Shown: positions 24,377-33,730, counted from the first letter of the stretch. The stretch: 51,964 nt of DNA from an uncultured Pelagibacteraceae bacterium (GCA_902623975.1 CACNVR010000001.1:1-51964), one strand, 5' to 3'. The notes: generated by a model from the letters alone, not told the origin. Numbers and translations: made by a program.

Positions 24377-24897
24377 AAATTTTTTTTTAATTCTAAAAGA
24401 TCTTTTAAAGATCCGTCTGACTCCCATCTTTTTATTAATCTACTCATATTGTTTACTGTACCAGAAACAAACTCATTAAAAACAGTTTTGTATTCAGGTC
24501 CAATATTAATTCCTTTTTTGTTATAATCTAGTAATTTCAACTTTTGTAAATGTAAAACTTTTCTTCGTACTGTTTCTCTCGGTAAATTTAAAACTTCAGC
24601 TATACTAGCTATATTTACTTTTCTTTTATCACTAAATAGATCTGGAAAATTTTTAAAACTTTCTCCAAGTTCTTTATAATTCTTTGTACCTTCTTTGTTA
24701 GTCTTGTAAAGATAATCACTTACCACTAACTGTAGAACCATAAAACTATCAAAATCAATCTTTAAGTTTGTTTTAACACGATTGTAAAAATTAATTAAAA
24801 ACATCATCCAATGATACAAACCACTTGAAAAATTTGGGAGTTGCTCTTCTTTCAGAGCTTTTTTAAATTCAATAACGTTTTTTTCATTTAAACTCAT
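24373..24897 (-). CDS. Winged helix-turn-helix transcriptional regulator
   Basis: 174 residues. An N-terminal helical region (about 20-90, SGLYHWMMFLINFYNRVKTN) leads to a winged-helix DNA-binding domain with NIASIAEVLNLPRETVRRKV (about 107-126), which has the helix-turn-helix spacing of Crp- or MarR-like regulators, and a wing KLKLLDYNKKGINIG. No cyclic-nucleotide fold is seen. Directly upstream are a TATAAT box (24916-24921) and two tandem palindromic sites (24931-24944 and 24951-24965), suggesting autoregulation. It is the only obvious transcription factor in the window and so the first candidate for binding the recurring palindromes; that link is inference. Confidence 0.8.
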   Translation of the reverse strand: MSLNEKNVIEFKKALKEEQLPNFSSGLYHWMMFLINFYNRVKTNLKIDFDSFMVLQLVVSDYLYKTNKEGTKNYKELGESFKNFPDLFSDKRKVNIASIAEVLNLPRETVRRKVLHLQKLKLLDYNKKGINIGPEYKTVFNEFVSGTVNNMSRLIKRWESDGSLKDLLELKKNL

Positions 24898-24930
24898 TAT
24901 ACTAATAATTATTCCATTATAGTTTTCATT

Positions 24931-24965
24931 TACCTAATTTGGTTTTTTAATACCTATTATGGGTA
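24931..24965. promoter_or_regulatory. Tandem operator of the winged-helix regulator gene (site 7 plus a second copy)
   Basis: Site 7, TACCTATTATGGGTA at 24951-24965 (13-bp core 24952-24964, one mismatch to RCYCATNATGRGY), is a TACC-N7-GGTA dyad. A second, looser copy, TACCTAATTTGGTT, lies at 24931-24944, 20 bp away. The core ends 54 nt before the ATG at 24897. The inner copy covers the expected -35 region of the TATAAT promoter at 24916-24921, a typical place for autorepression. Confidence 0.55.
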
Positions 24966-25024
24966 ATTATATGAATTAATGCACTTAATTCAACTGATGA
25001 ATGAATTGAGCACAAAACGTAAGT

Positions 25025-25327
25025 TTAATTAGGATCGCCACGTATATCAGTAGTAAATTCTTGATATATAAGGACAGATAGAACTTTAAAATTTTTAACA
25101 ACTCTTTCGTAGTCCCATGCAAGATCAACCTTATTGCAATTAAGTTCTTTAAAATAATAAACTTTTGCCATCGGGATCGATGCATCAATTTCAGCTGCAA
25201 TAATATTTAACTGATTTGTTCTCTTTTCAATTGTGAAATTATATCTGCAAACATTAGAAGTAGTCCAAAACATTATTGTACTAAGTATTATAAAAAAAAA
25301 TATCATTACTTTAGGAATGTTCAGCAT
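25025..25327 (-). CDS. Small membrane-anchored or secreted protein of unknown function
   Basis: 100 residues. An N-terminal hydrophobic segment (VMIFFFIILSTIMFWTTSNVC) is an uncleaved anchor or signal peptide; the remainder is a soluble, mixed helix-strand domain with two cysteines in all (NVCRYN, LNCNKVD). I recognise no family. It begins 2 bp after the stop of the GAF-SpoIIE gene and is therefore almost certainly co-transcribed with it, which suggests a role in that signalling branch. A shorter overlapping frame at 24985-25200 is a shadow. Confidence 0.6.
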   Translation of the reverse strand: MLNIPKVMIFFFIILSTIMFWTTSNVCRYNFTIEKRTNQLNIIAAEIDASIPMAKVYYFKELNCNKVDLAWDYERVVKNFKVLSVLIYQEFTTDIRGDPN

Positions 25328-25329
25328 AA

Positions 25330-26613
25330 TTATTTACTATCGATTGTTACAATTGTTAAATCATCTTTTTGTATTCTTCCAGATTTAATTAATTCTTCAA
25401 TAATTTTGTTTAATCTTTGTGAGTTCGGGACATTTTGATATTTTTTAATATAATCTTGAAAGCCTTCTTGTCCAAGCATATCACCACTTGGGTCTTTCAT
25501 TTCAGTTATTCCGTCAGTAAAAATATACATCGAACTATCTGTAAAAGAAATTAATTTCTCTGTAAATTTAAATTTAGGCGCGATGCCTAACGGTGGACCT
25601 GCTTCCTCAACATTTAAAAAAGTTTCACCTTTTGAAAAAATTAGTGGTGGTTCATGTCCCGCATTTGCTAATAACAATTCTTTTTTATTGCTGTCATAAA
25701 TACCTATCACCATTGTTACAAACATTCCCCTTGAGGCTGTTTCGCATATTTCATCATTAAGGATTTTTAAAAGCTCTGCTGCTGAAAAAATTGTTTTACT
25801 AAGACATCGATATAAACTTGAAGCCTTTGACATCAATAAGGATGATTTAATTCCTTTTCCTGAGACATCAGCGACACCAAAACCAAACCTTCCATCTCCT
25901 AGATCTGAAAAATTATAAAAATCTCCTGAAACAACTTTTGCTGGTATATTTATTCCTGCAATAGGAAAAGGATCTTTTTTATTTTGAGATAATAAAGTTT
26001 TTTGAATATCACCCACTATCTCAATTTCTTTTTGCATTCTATTTTTATCTATGAGTTCTTTCGCTGTTTTAGCATTTTTAATTGCAAGGGCAGCAGGGCC
26101 TGATAAGGTTTCTAAAAGTTTTCTGTCATTTTCTTCAAAAAGTTTTGTATTTGTTTTTTTATTTAGACAATGAATTACACCAATACACTCACCTGAAACT
26201 AATAAAGGAGAACATAGAACAGAATATGTTGTAAAATTTGTTTTATTGTCTAAATCAAAATAAAATTCCGCTATTTCTCTTACGTCTTTTCTAACGTCAC
26301 CCACCCTTATACATTTTTTACTTGCTGCAGCTTTACCCATAACGCCTTGGGTAATTGGTATTTCAAAATCTTCTAAATAAGCTTGATACTTTGAAGCAAT
26401 ACATTGAAAAACTTGTTTCTTTTCCTCAATCAAAAAAACATTAGCTGCTTGAGCGTTTATTCTTTTGATAATTAATTCTAAAGCATTTTGTAAGGTCTCC
26501 TTTAAATCTAAAGATCCTGCTAAATCATTATTCATTTGAGTAATTAAGGCAAGATCTTTACTCGAGGTATCCTCTTGTTTATTTATTTCAGGTTTTTTTG
26601 ATCCAAAGAACAT
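25330..26613 (-). CDS. GAF-SpoIIE serine phosphatase (cytoplasmic, RsbU-like)
   Basis: 427 residues with no membrane segment. A GAF domain spans about 25-185 (LKETLQNALELIIKRINAQA, then VLCSPLLVSGECIGVIHCLN), a short coiled coil (KELIDKNRMQKEIEIVGDIQ) connects, and a SpoIIE/PP2C domain fills about 215-427. Catalytic aspartates occur in VVSGDFYNF (D231), GVADVSGKG (D249), FTDGITEM and KDDLTIVTI. This is the third SpoIIE phosphatase of the window and the only soluble one. A GAF pocket may bind a small cytoplasmic ligand; which one is unknown. Its likely substrates are the STAS proteins at 13.0-13.6 kb. No palindromic site is seen in the 163-bp gap shared with the divergent prepilin peptidase gene. 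Confidence 0.92.
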   Translation of the reverse strand: MFFGSKKPEINKQEDTSSKDLALITQMNNDLAGSLDLKETLQNALELIIKRINAQAANVFLIEEKKQVFQCIASKYQAYLEDFEIPITQGVMGKAAASKKCIRVGDVRKDVREIAEFYFDLDNKTNFTTYSVLCSPLLVSGECIGVIHCLNKKTNTKLFEENDRKLLETLSGPAALAIKNAKTAKELIDKNRMQKEIEIVGDIQKTLLSQNKKDPFPIAGINIPAKVVSGDFYNFSDLGDGRFGFGVADVSGKGIKSSLLMSKASSLYRCLSKTIFSAAELLKILNDEICETASRGMFVTMVIGIYDSNKKELLLANAGHEPPLIFSKGETFLNVEEAGPPLGIAPKFKFTEKLISFTDSSMYIFTDGITEMKDPSGDMLGQEGFQDYIKKYQNVPNSQRLNKIIEELIKSGRIQKDDLTIVTIDSK

Positions 26614-26776
26614 ATTATTTTATTGGCAATCTAACTCTTTTTTGATATTTTTTCAAAATATGGAAGTTTTAATTTACTCGGAAAATTTTTATTTACATAT
26701 TCAAGATGCCATAGTGTTTGTGCAATATTGTATTGATGGTATCATTGAGATTTCCTCAAGATTTAAAATTTAATAA

Positions 26777-27550
26777 GTGTTATTTGTCTATATTACTGTA
26801 TTCATACTCGGTAGTTTGTGGGGTAGCTTTAGTAACGTATGCATATATAGGCTGCCAGAGGGAGGAAATGTTGTATCCTCAAGGTCCAAGTGTAGAAATT
26901 GTCAAAAAAAGATCAGCTGGTTTGATAATATTCCATTTATTTCTTACATTTTTTTAAAAGGAAAATGCAGAAATTGTAATTACAAGATATCTTTTCAATA
27001 TTTTTTTGTAGAGTTACTGGTTGGCTCAGGTTTTCTTATCTCTTTTTATTTTTTTGGGTTTACAGTTACCACACTACTACTTTTTATATTAATTATTTTT
27101 TTTACAATTATTTTTTTTATCGATTTAAAACATTTTATAATTCCTAATGAGTTGACATTTCCACTTATGGGAATAGGGTTTATAAAATCATTTGATCCAA
27201 ATTTGAATCATTATTTGTTTCCAACTTTAATTGACTCATTAATTGGAGGTGTGACTGGTTATATAATTATTTGGATAATTATTTTTGGATATAAAAAATT
27301 AAGAAATAAAGAAGGTATGGGACTTGGAGATGCAAAACTTTTATCGGCAATAGGTTTTTGGTTTGGATGGATGTCTTTACCATTTATTTTATTTTTTTCA
27401 TCTTTTGTTGCTTTGACATTTGCAATACCAAGTTTGATAAATAAATCTAGAACAATGGCATCTAAGATTCCATTTGGGCCTTATCTTGTTTTAGGTTGTG
27501 TACTTTATCTCTTACTTCTTGAACAAATAATAAAATTTTTAAACATATGA
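26777..27550 (+). CDS. pilD: Prepilin peptidase / N-methyltransferase (PilD/GspO)
   Basis: 257 residues starting at GTG 26777. The N-terminal cytoplasmic domain has GSFSNVCIYRLPEG and a tetracysteine zinc site (C39, C42, C64, C67), characteristic of the bifunctional enzymes. Catalytic aspartates are in FFIDLKHFIIPNE (D116) and GMGLGDAKLLSAIG (D185, the GxGD motif). It cleaves leaders before the conserved Phe or Leu of the pilins and minor pilins in this window and methylates the new N-terminus, in the inner membrane. The stop overlaps the ATG of the next gene (ATGA). Confidence 0.96.
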   Translation: MLFVYITVFILGSLWGSFSNVCIYRLPEGGNVVSSRSKCRNCQKKISWFDNIPFISYIFLKGKCRNCNYKISFQYFFVELLVGSGFLISFYFFGFTVTTLLLFILIIFFTIIFFIDLKHFIIPNELTFPLMGIGFIKSFDPNLNHYLFPTLIDSLIGGVTGYIIIWIIIFGYKKLRNKEGMGLGDAKLLSAIGFWFGWMSLPFILFFSSFVALTFAIPSLINKSRTMASKIPFGPYLVLGCVLYLLLLEQIIKFLNI

Positions 27551-28257
27551 AAAAGTTTTTATCTATAATTTTATTTTCATTTGTCTCATTTTATTTTTTG
27601 ATCGAGTTTATTGGAGATAGATTAATTAAAAATATTTTACAAAATAATATCTCTGCTACTTTAAATCGAGAAATAGTAATTGAAAAATTGAATATTGATT
27701 ATTTAAGTGGAGAGGCAAATGCAAAAGGAATAAATTTATTAAACAAAAATTTTGCTGGTCATTTAATTAAAATAGAAACAATCAAAGTAGATTTAGATAC
27801 TTTTTCAATATTTTCTAATGAAGTTGTTATAGACAACGTTTTGTTGAGTGATATTGAAGTAAATTATTATTTTAAATTTACAGATCAAATCATTAATGAC
27901 AATGTAAAATCTTTAAAAAAAGAACTTGAAAATAAAAGTACGTACTCTCAATCTAACAAATATTTTAATATAAAAAACTTAGATGCGAAAAATATTTCTT
28001 TATCTGCATTATCCCCCGATCTAGATATTGAAAAAAGTTTAAAGTTAAATGATATGAACTTTAAAAATATTGGAAATACAAGTAAAAGTAAAAATTACAA
28101 AGATATTCTAAAAGATGTTTTTAATGATACAATTAAAATTGTTAAAGAAAAAATATTTAGTGAAAATTTTTTAAACAAAATCGAAAATTTTGATCCAAAA
28201 CAGATAGAAGACAAAGTTAAAGATAAATTAAAAAATAAACTAAAAAAATTATTTTAG
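27547..28257 (+). CDS. AsmA-like N-terminal domain protein, membrane-anchored
   Basis: 236 residues. One N-terminal membrane helix (FLSIILFSFVSFYFLIEFIG) is followed by sequence resembling the start of AsmA/DUF748-type proteins (TLNREIVIEKLNIDYLSGEA, a beta-rich stretch to about residue 110). A Lys/Asn-rich region ends in a strongly charged helix (KQIEDKVKDKLKNKLKKLF). Full AsmA proteins are much longer, so this is a short member or a fragment-type relative. It is translationally coupled to pilD (ATGA). It converges on the PilY1 gene, and the two 3' ends overlap by 4 bp. The function is not known. Confidence 0.65.
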   Translation: MKKFLSIILFSFVSFYFLIEFIGDRLIKNILQNNISATLNREIVIEKLNIDYLSGEANAKGINLLNKNFAGHLIKIETIKVDLDTFSIFSNEVVIDNVLLSDIEVNYYFKFTDQIINDNVKSLKKELENKSTYSQSNKYFNIKNLDAKNISLSALSPDLDIEKSLKLNDMNFKNIGNTSKSKNYKDILKDVFNDTIKIVKEKIFSENFLNKIENFDPKQIEDKVKDKLKNKLKKLF

Positions 28258-31200
28258 AAGCTACTGTCTCTCCATCCGCCCTTGTTAGTTATGACATCTC
28301 CTGGAATTGAAAGAATTGAGAACAGAGTATCCTCATCTTCAGCTGGTCCTGCTACATTAGCAAATAATTTATCACTAAAGATAACTAACTCTGATAATAC
28401 ACCTTCTCTAACATAAGCACATGCATTTACTGATGGATTATCAACTTCTCCAGGAGTAGCACGTTTTAACTGAGAAGCACTATTGGTTCCACATTCGTCA
28501 TCGGCAGCACATATAAATGCATGCCCTTGATTACATTTAGCAGTTCCTGGTGGTGGTTGATATACTGGAAAATAAACTTTACCTTTAAATAAAGTAGGTG
28601 ATGCTGATGCCTTTCTGTGAGTTCTTATTCCAAGAAAATTACCATCAGAGTCTTTTTCTAAGTGTATAACCCAAGCATCAGCAGTGTCTGGTAATGGACA
28701 GTTTACACCACTATCATCTCCAGAAACGTTTATGCATTTTGTTGCGTTACCAACATTGCTTGCTGCATCATTCGCTCCTTTATGAGCCAATTTTGTAAAT
28801 TCGGGATCTATTTCTAAATCAGCTGATGCTGTGGCTGTAGACGTTGTAGAAAGAGTAGTGGATGATAGAGCTGGGGTTGATGTAGCTTTTGGTATAGTTA
28901 CACCATTTAGATGTTTCCAATATGGATAATGTTTATCTTGTACTCCATAAAGAATATTATCTATCGTGTCTCTTCTATTACCAAGGTCTGTAAAATTTCC
29001 AGTTGAGCCAAATAACCAGAAACCGCCATCACTTACCCCTATTCCTGCATCCATAGAAAAATACGAATATCTCCCATTAGCATCTGACGCGTCTAATCTG
29101 AATAATGTTGTCTGATCATAAAGTTCGGTCACATCTTCTGAAAAAGCATTATTTTCAAAACCCTTAGTATTATTAGATAAGTTAATTTTTGTAATTTTAC
29201 CTTCAAGATCGTTTATATATACAAGTGCACCTCTCCAATCGATACCTGGGGCAGTATCAGGAGTAATTACCACTGGTGAAGCTGGGACTGCATTTTGAAT
29301 GTCACTTCCATTTGGAGTAGCAATTATTTGAGAACCATAATTTAATCCAAAAGGTGAAGTATCTACTATAGTAATTGGTCCACCATTTATCTCTGCTCCA
29401 TGTATTCTTCCTGGAGCACCATCAGCGTGACTTTCAAGATCAACTAAGAAAAGTGCTGAACCACCACACTTATCACCTTTGCTCATACCCGCGCCTAAAA
29501 TAGCAACATACTTATCACTATCTAAAGAACCATCTGAAGAGGATGGCATTCTTACTATCTTTGGTGTAGACCATGTTTCTCCAAGTTTACTATAATCAAA
29601 TGCTGGATCTATTCCACCAGCACCTAAACATGCTGTTAAAACAACATTATCTGATAGATCGCTGTTTGCATCTGATGGATTTGCATTAAAAGTCAAACTT
29701 GGCTCATCTGCAGAGAAAGTAACACTTAATAAACCACCCCCAGAACCATCATCTATTATTTTAGCTGAGCTTATTATTAATGGTACAGACTGACCATTGA
29801 CATTTCTATAAGCACCTAATAATCCGTCTGGAATTTCTTCATCGATACCATAATCTAAACTAATATTAGGAAAATGAAAAGTTCTTCCTTTGTAACATGA
29901 GTTAGTTCCATTATCCCTAAAGTCTGTAGTTGATTGACATGCTGCTATTGTATTTTGAGCTGGAGTAGCTTCATTATCACCATCAGAGTCTCTTGCATCA
30001 TTAGTGTTATCTGTTGCCTGTTGCCCTTCACTTGTATCTAACAAAGATGATGTGCTACGATTATATTCATACTCTCTTATTTGACTGTTACTATCAGAAA
30101 TTAAAACTCTTGAATTTATTCTATCATTATAAACTGAAAACATATGAATTGGTAAGACTGGATCCGTAACGTCTAGTACAGAAAAACCAGGACCACCTCT
30201 TCCATATGGGACAAACAAAATAGTACGCCAACTTTTATTATCATCTATTTCAGGCACACCATCCTTCAATGTATAACCATTTATGTAAAGATCATGAACT
30301 ACAGGTGAACCATCAACACCAAAAATTGGATTAGTTCCACCAGTGTTGTCTGAACCTACAGCTCCATCATAATCTCTATTTATGATTTGAGGTAACATTG
30401 CAGCTATGAATGGAGGAACGAATCCCCAAATCTCGTCACCGGTTTTTGCATCTATTGCATGTAACATCCCTGAATTTGATCCTGCATAAAGAACATTTCT
30501 TCTGCTTGCTTGTTGCGTCATAAATCCTTGATACCCATTTTTAGCTCTATAATAAGCTTCTTCATTAGTATCAGAAAAATTAATGTTTGCGTTTGGACTT
30601 CCGACCTCAATTAATTGAGAATGATATATATCGCCCATGACATGGGTTCTTATTTGTTGAACATCGCAATCTCCATTATAATCAAAATAATCATTTCCTT
30701 TCATAAATAAAATTAATCCATTTACCTCATCACCAAGAAAACTATCATTACCAATATCTTCACAATCAGATGAGGCATTGTGATAATCTTGAATTGTATA
30801 TCCAAAAGTTTCAAACAAACCTCTTATAGCTGTAGAGTTAGTTGTATTAAAATTATCTGGTGTCTTACCATCAGGGTATGTAACACCCGGGATAGCAGAC
30901 CAAATATTTCTAGTATCTAAATTATTACCTCTTGAGGATTGAGCACGTATTTGATCTGATGCACTCCAATTTTCTGGTTCTGTAAGTTCGTGTGTGACAT
31001 TTCCTTTGGAGTCTATACCTTTTCTTAATATTGTTCCCTGCCATTCACCAAATTGCTCATAAGAGAACTGAGCTTGATACAATGAACCACCTTCTTCTAT
31101 CGTCGCTGTAATAGATGGAGCTGTAAATGCAAGTCTGTCAGCTATAATTTGTCTAATTTTAGCAGTTAAAGCTGTTTTCAAATCTTCAGGTGTCAGTGCT

Positions 31201-33170
31201 ACAATTGCTCTTTCACAATCATCATCATCTATACAAGCAGTAGCAGTTGTGCCTGCAGGTAAATCGCTAGAGCCTATTCTTGCAAGTTCATGAAATCTTT
31301 GTAAGTTATCACCAGTTATTCCACCACCATAAGCAACATATAGAGATTTGACTCCTTTTTCTCTCAAACTCCTCATCCTAGCCGCTGTTTGACCGCCAGC
31401 TCCCAGAACGCCTGTGTTCGTCATAGCTCCGTCACCTATAACAATAATATAATTTAACTGACATTCAGAGTCTGGATCAACAATTTGTGCTCCTGCATTA
31501 TTATCATTAAAATAATCTTCTGCCATTTGTGAAAATGCGTGTGAGTCTGTTCCCCATGCCATTCCCAACGGTCTGAAAACATCCATTATCCTTCCTGCAC
31601 CTCCAGAACTGACAGCAACATTTATACAAGCATCGACATGGCATAATGTACTTGTTCCATTTGGATGTTCGTTAGATGCTACTCCTGAATCTGTTTGAAG
31701 ATTGGTTGAAGTTGATGTTACTGTACCATCCGCATTTTCCGTTTCTGTAGTTTGTATTTGTCCAATATTTGCAGAGGTGATGCCTCCCCAGCCTCCATAA
31801 TAAGTACAATCTGCATTTCTATGACAATACTGACCTCCTCTCGGTCCTCGCCTGCCTTGGTTTTCTCCTGCATTCCAATGCCCAAAACCAAAATGCGCAC
31901 CTGTTGTAAGTGTAGTGTCATTAACAATTGCTTCAATTGCTTCTTTAACTCCATCCCATCTTCTAACTCTAGGGCCTCCCATCTGTTGAAGCCATGCTGT
32001 ATCTCTATTCGCAACAGTAACAAGATCTTCATCAAACTCATCTACAAAACCTCTATGGGTTGCCACCAAAATTCTAGTGCTTGAAACATGAAGTCCCCAA
32101 GGTGTATTAAAATTTACTTCATCTGCTGATAATTCATTGGCATTACCTGTATTTCTTAAATTGCTTGCTGCACCAGTACCAATACTTGTGACTACTGTAC
32201 AAGTAGTGTCTGTTAATTCCAATCTTTGAACTGCATGACTTAGATGAGATGTAATATAAATTGTATTACTATTGTCAGGTGAAACTTCTACTCCCGTAGC
32301 ATGCATTATATCATCAGCTAGAGTTGGTGCATTCACATCTTCGCACCTTCTGACTTCATTGCCAACATTATAAGCATCACCTACTCTTGTAAGAGTATGT
32401 CCTATTAAATGACCATTTCTTGAGTCTGAAAAGTAAACGATTGTACCTTCATTATTAACACTAAATCTATTTCCGAATCTGGCTATATGAGTTCTTGGAA
32501 GTGTTTGGGTTTCACATCGCATAGTTGACATATCACATGATTTAAAAAAAGAACTTCTGCTACGCCAACCTCTTCCAAATGCAAATATATAGGGTGTGCC
32601 ACCAATAATTTTAATATCAAAATCATGAACAACTGATCCACCTGGTGTTCCTAGAGCAAATCTACAATTCCTTCCATTTTCAGAAAATCCAAAAATAAAG
32701 TTATACAATCTTCTTTCTCTACTATTTGCAAAAATAATATTTTCGTTATTAATGACTGTTGAGGTTAAACCCTCGACAAATTTAATTGTCGAAGCTGCCC
32801 TAAAATTTCTTCCATTAATAGTTCTATTTCTGTCAGTTTCTTGTGCGCAACCTGTATTATTAATACGTCTGATTGGTCTGAAAGTAGTGTCTCTATCTCC
32901 CGCAGCCGTATATCTAATTACAGAACCTTGTGATCTCCTTACATTTTGACCAATTAAAATTCTTCCTTGAGAGTCATAGGCTACTCCTGTGGCTCTTCCT
33001 AGACCATCAGTACCAATCCACCTACCCATACTTGCTGAACTATCTACTAGAAATAAAATATTAGCAGGGACATCACCATCCCCTGCACCTGGTGGAACAG
33101 GTTTTGCATTTGCATTGGAATTTAAAACTAATGCTATGAAAAATACAGATATCTTTAAAATTCTAAACAT
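28254..33170 (-). CDS. pilY1: PilY1/PilC-type pilus tip-associated adhesin with vWA-like metal site
   Basis: 1638 residues with a signal peptide (to about NANA22). A von Willebrand A-like start carries a MIDAS motif DxSxS at D43, S45 and S47 (LVDSSASM). A beta-propeller-like segment is inserted around 50-390 (FGNRFSVNNEGTIVYFSDSR, VEVSPDNSNTIYITSHLSHA). The vWA-like part resumes with LNYIIVIGDGAMTNTGVLG (about 575). The C-terminal half holds the PilC/PilY1 propeller, signature NVLYAGSNSGMLHAIDAKTG and TILFVPYGRGGPGFSVLDV. Acidic loops (RDSDGDNEA) may bind calcium, as in other PilY1 proteins. It is expected at the pilus tip or cell surface, affecting adhesion and extension/retraction balance. 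It follows a secreted protein and the PilX/W/V cluster. Confidence 0.93.
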   Translation of the reverse strand: MFRILKISVFFIALVLNSNANAKPVPPGAGDGDVPANILFLVDSSASMGRWIGTDGLGRATGVAYDSQGRILIGQNVRRSQGSVIRYTAAGDRDTTFRPIRRINNTGCAQETDRNRTINGRNFRAASTIKFVEGLTSTVINNENIIFANSRERRLYNFIFGFSENGRNCRFALGTPGGSVVHDFDIKIIGGTPYIFAFGRGWRSRSSFFKSCDMSTMRCETQTLPRTHIARFGNRFSVNNEGTIVYFSDSRNGHLIGHTLTRVGDAYNVGNEVRRCEDVNAPTLADDIMHATGVEVSPDNSNTIYITSHLSHAVQRLELTDTTCTVVTSIGTGAASNLRNTGNANELSADEVNFNTPWGLHVSSTRILVATHRGFVDEFDEDLVTVANRDTAWLQQMGGPRVRRWDGVKEAIEAIVNDTTLTTGAHFGFGHWNAGENQGRRGPRGGQYCHRNADCTYYGGWGGITSANIGQIQTTETENADGTVTSTSTNLQTDSGVASNEHPNGTSTLCHVDACINVAVSSGGAGRIMDVFRPLGMAWGTDSHAFSQMAEDYFNDNNAGAQIVDPDSECQLNYIIVIGDGAMTNTGVLGAGGQTAARMRSLREKGVKSLYVAYGGGITGDNLQRFHELARIGSSDLPAGTTATACIDDDDCERAIVALTPEDLKTALTAKIRQIIADRLAFTAPSITATIEEGGSLYQAQFSYEQFGEWQGTILRKGIDSKGNVTHELTEPENWSASDQIRAQSSRGNNLDTRNIWSAIPGVTYPDGKTPDNFNTTNSTAIRGLFETFGYTIQDYHNASSDCEDIGNDSFLGDEVNGLILFMKGNDYFDYNGDCDVQQIRTHVMGDIYHSQLIEVGSPNANINFSDTNEEAYYRAKNGYQGFMTQQASRRNVLYAGSNSGMLHAIDAKTGDEIWGFVPPFIAAMLPQIINRDYDGAVGSDNTGGTNPIFGVDGSPVVHDLYINGYTLKDGVPEIDDNKSWRTILFVPYGRGGPGFSVLDVTDPVLPIHMFSVYNDRINSRVLISDSNSQIREYEYNRSTSSLLDTSEGQQATDNTNDARDSDGDNEATPAQNTIAACQSTTDFRDNGTNSCYKGRTFHFPNISLDYGIDEEIPDGLLGAYRNVNGQSVPLIISSAKIIDDGSGGGLLSVTFSADEPSLTFNANPSDANSDLSDNVVLTACLGAGGIDPAFDYSKLGETWSTPKIVRMPSSSDGSLDSDKYVAILGAGMSKGDKCGGSALFLVDLESHADGAPGRIHGAEINGGPITIVDTSPFGLNYGSQIIATPNGSDIQNAVPASPVVITPDTAPGIDWRGALVYINDLEGKITKINLSNNTKGFENNAFSEDVTELYDQTTLFRLDASDANGRYSYFSMDAGIGVSDGGFWLFGSTGNFTDLGNRRDTIDNILYGVQDKHYPYWKHLNGVTIPKATSTPALSSTTLSTTSTATASADLEIDPEFTKLAHKGANDAASNVGNATKCINVSGDDSGVNCPLPDTADAWVIHLEKDSDGNFLGIRTHRKASASPTLFKGKVYFPVYQPPPGTAKCNQGHAFICAADDECGTNSASQLKRATPGEVDNPSVNACAYVREGVLSELVIFSDKLFANVAGPAEDEDTLFSILSIPGDVITNKGGWRDSSF

Positions 33171-33172
33171 AT

Positions 33173-33685
33173 TTATCCAGTTACATCTATCACTTGTTCG
33201 TCAATGGTATAATCTAACATTTCTCGGTTAGTGATCTTCAAAATTTCTACTATCTCCCCTCTTTCTTTAATCCTACTATAATATATTAATAAATCTCCAA
33301 TACTTAAATCTTTAAAGCCTGTCCAATTTTCATTTTTGACTTCAGCACCTGGATCACCAATATTTGATTTTGCAAACTCATAAACTTCATCTTTATATTC
33401 AAAATCTGTTGAAGCTAATGTTATTGAGGCAACTTTATTATCGTAAATAATAACTTCTAAGTCAGCATTTTCTAATTGAGAACCATCACAATAGTCGAGT
33501 GCTGATTCTATATATCTTGCAGCTACATCTTTTCCATAATTTTCGTTATTGTGCATATCTAAAAATTCGAATGTTCCTTTGGCAACGGGCACAGTGGTGC
33601 CTATAGGTACTTGCAATAAAGAACAAGCAAATGAAGAGCTTGAAAAAAATAAAAAAATCAAAAATTTAAAAAAGATTCTTTTCAC
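33173..33685 (-). CDS. Secreted protein of unknown function before pilY1
   Basis: 170 residues from a GTG start. The signal peptide FLIFLFFSSSSFAC may end in a lipobox-like SFAC (Cys21), so it could be a lipoprotein. The mature part is acidic, with VPIGTTVPVAKGTFEFLDMH, DYCDGSQLENADLEVIIYD and SIGDLLIYYSRIKERGEIVE. I recognise no family. It lies 2 bp upstream of pilY1, so joint function in the pilus is likely by context. A promoter with TTGAAA (33714-33719) and TATAAT (33693-33698), 15-16 bp apart, is visible. The predicted transcription start falls almost on the GTG, so the mRNA may be leaderless. Confidence 0.65.
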   Translation of the reverse strand: MKRIFFKFLIFLFFSSSSFACSLLQVPIGTTVPVAKGTFEFLDMHNNENYGKDVAARYIESALDYCDGSQLENADLEVIIYDNKVASITLASTDFEYKDEVYEFAKSNIGDPGAEVKNENWTGFKDLSIGDLLIYYSRIKERGEIVEILKITNREMLDYTIDEQVIDVTG

Positions 33686-33692
33686 AGCAAAA

Positions 33693-33719
33693 TTATAGAA
33701 TAATGAAATAGTATTTCAA
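33693..33719 (-). promoter_or_regulatory. Promoter of the secreted protein-pilY1 unit
   Basis: On the minus strand, -35 TTGAAA (33719-33714) and -10 TATAAT (33698-33693) with a 15- to 16-bp spacer. The start of transcription would fall at about 33686, next to the GTG at 33685. Site 8 lies 11 bp upstream of the -35, an activator-like position. Confidence 0.5.
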
Positions 33720-33730
33720 CAGACTATGCT

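Noticed and set aside
24377..24427. Upstream extension of the 79-residue protein
   Set aside because: Lies inside the regulator gene; the coupled ATGA start is more likely.
24985..25200. 71-codon minus-strand open frame
   Set aside because: Overlaps the 25025-25327 gene, which has a hydrophobic anchor and tight coupling to the GAF-SpoIIE gene.
31718..32084. Opposing open frames within pilY1
   Set aside because: Both are shadows of a continuous, clearly coding PilY1 frame.
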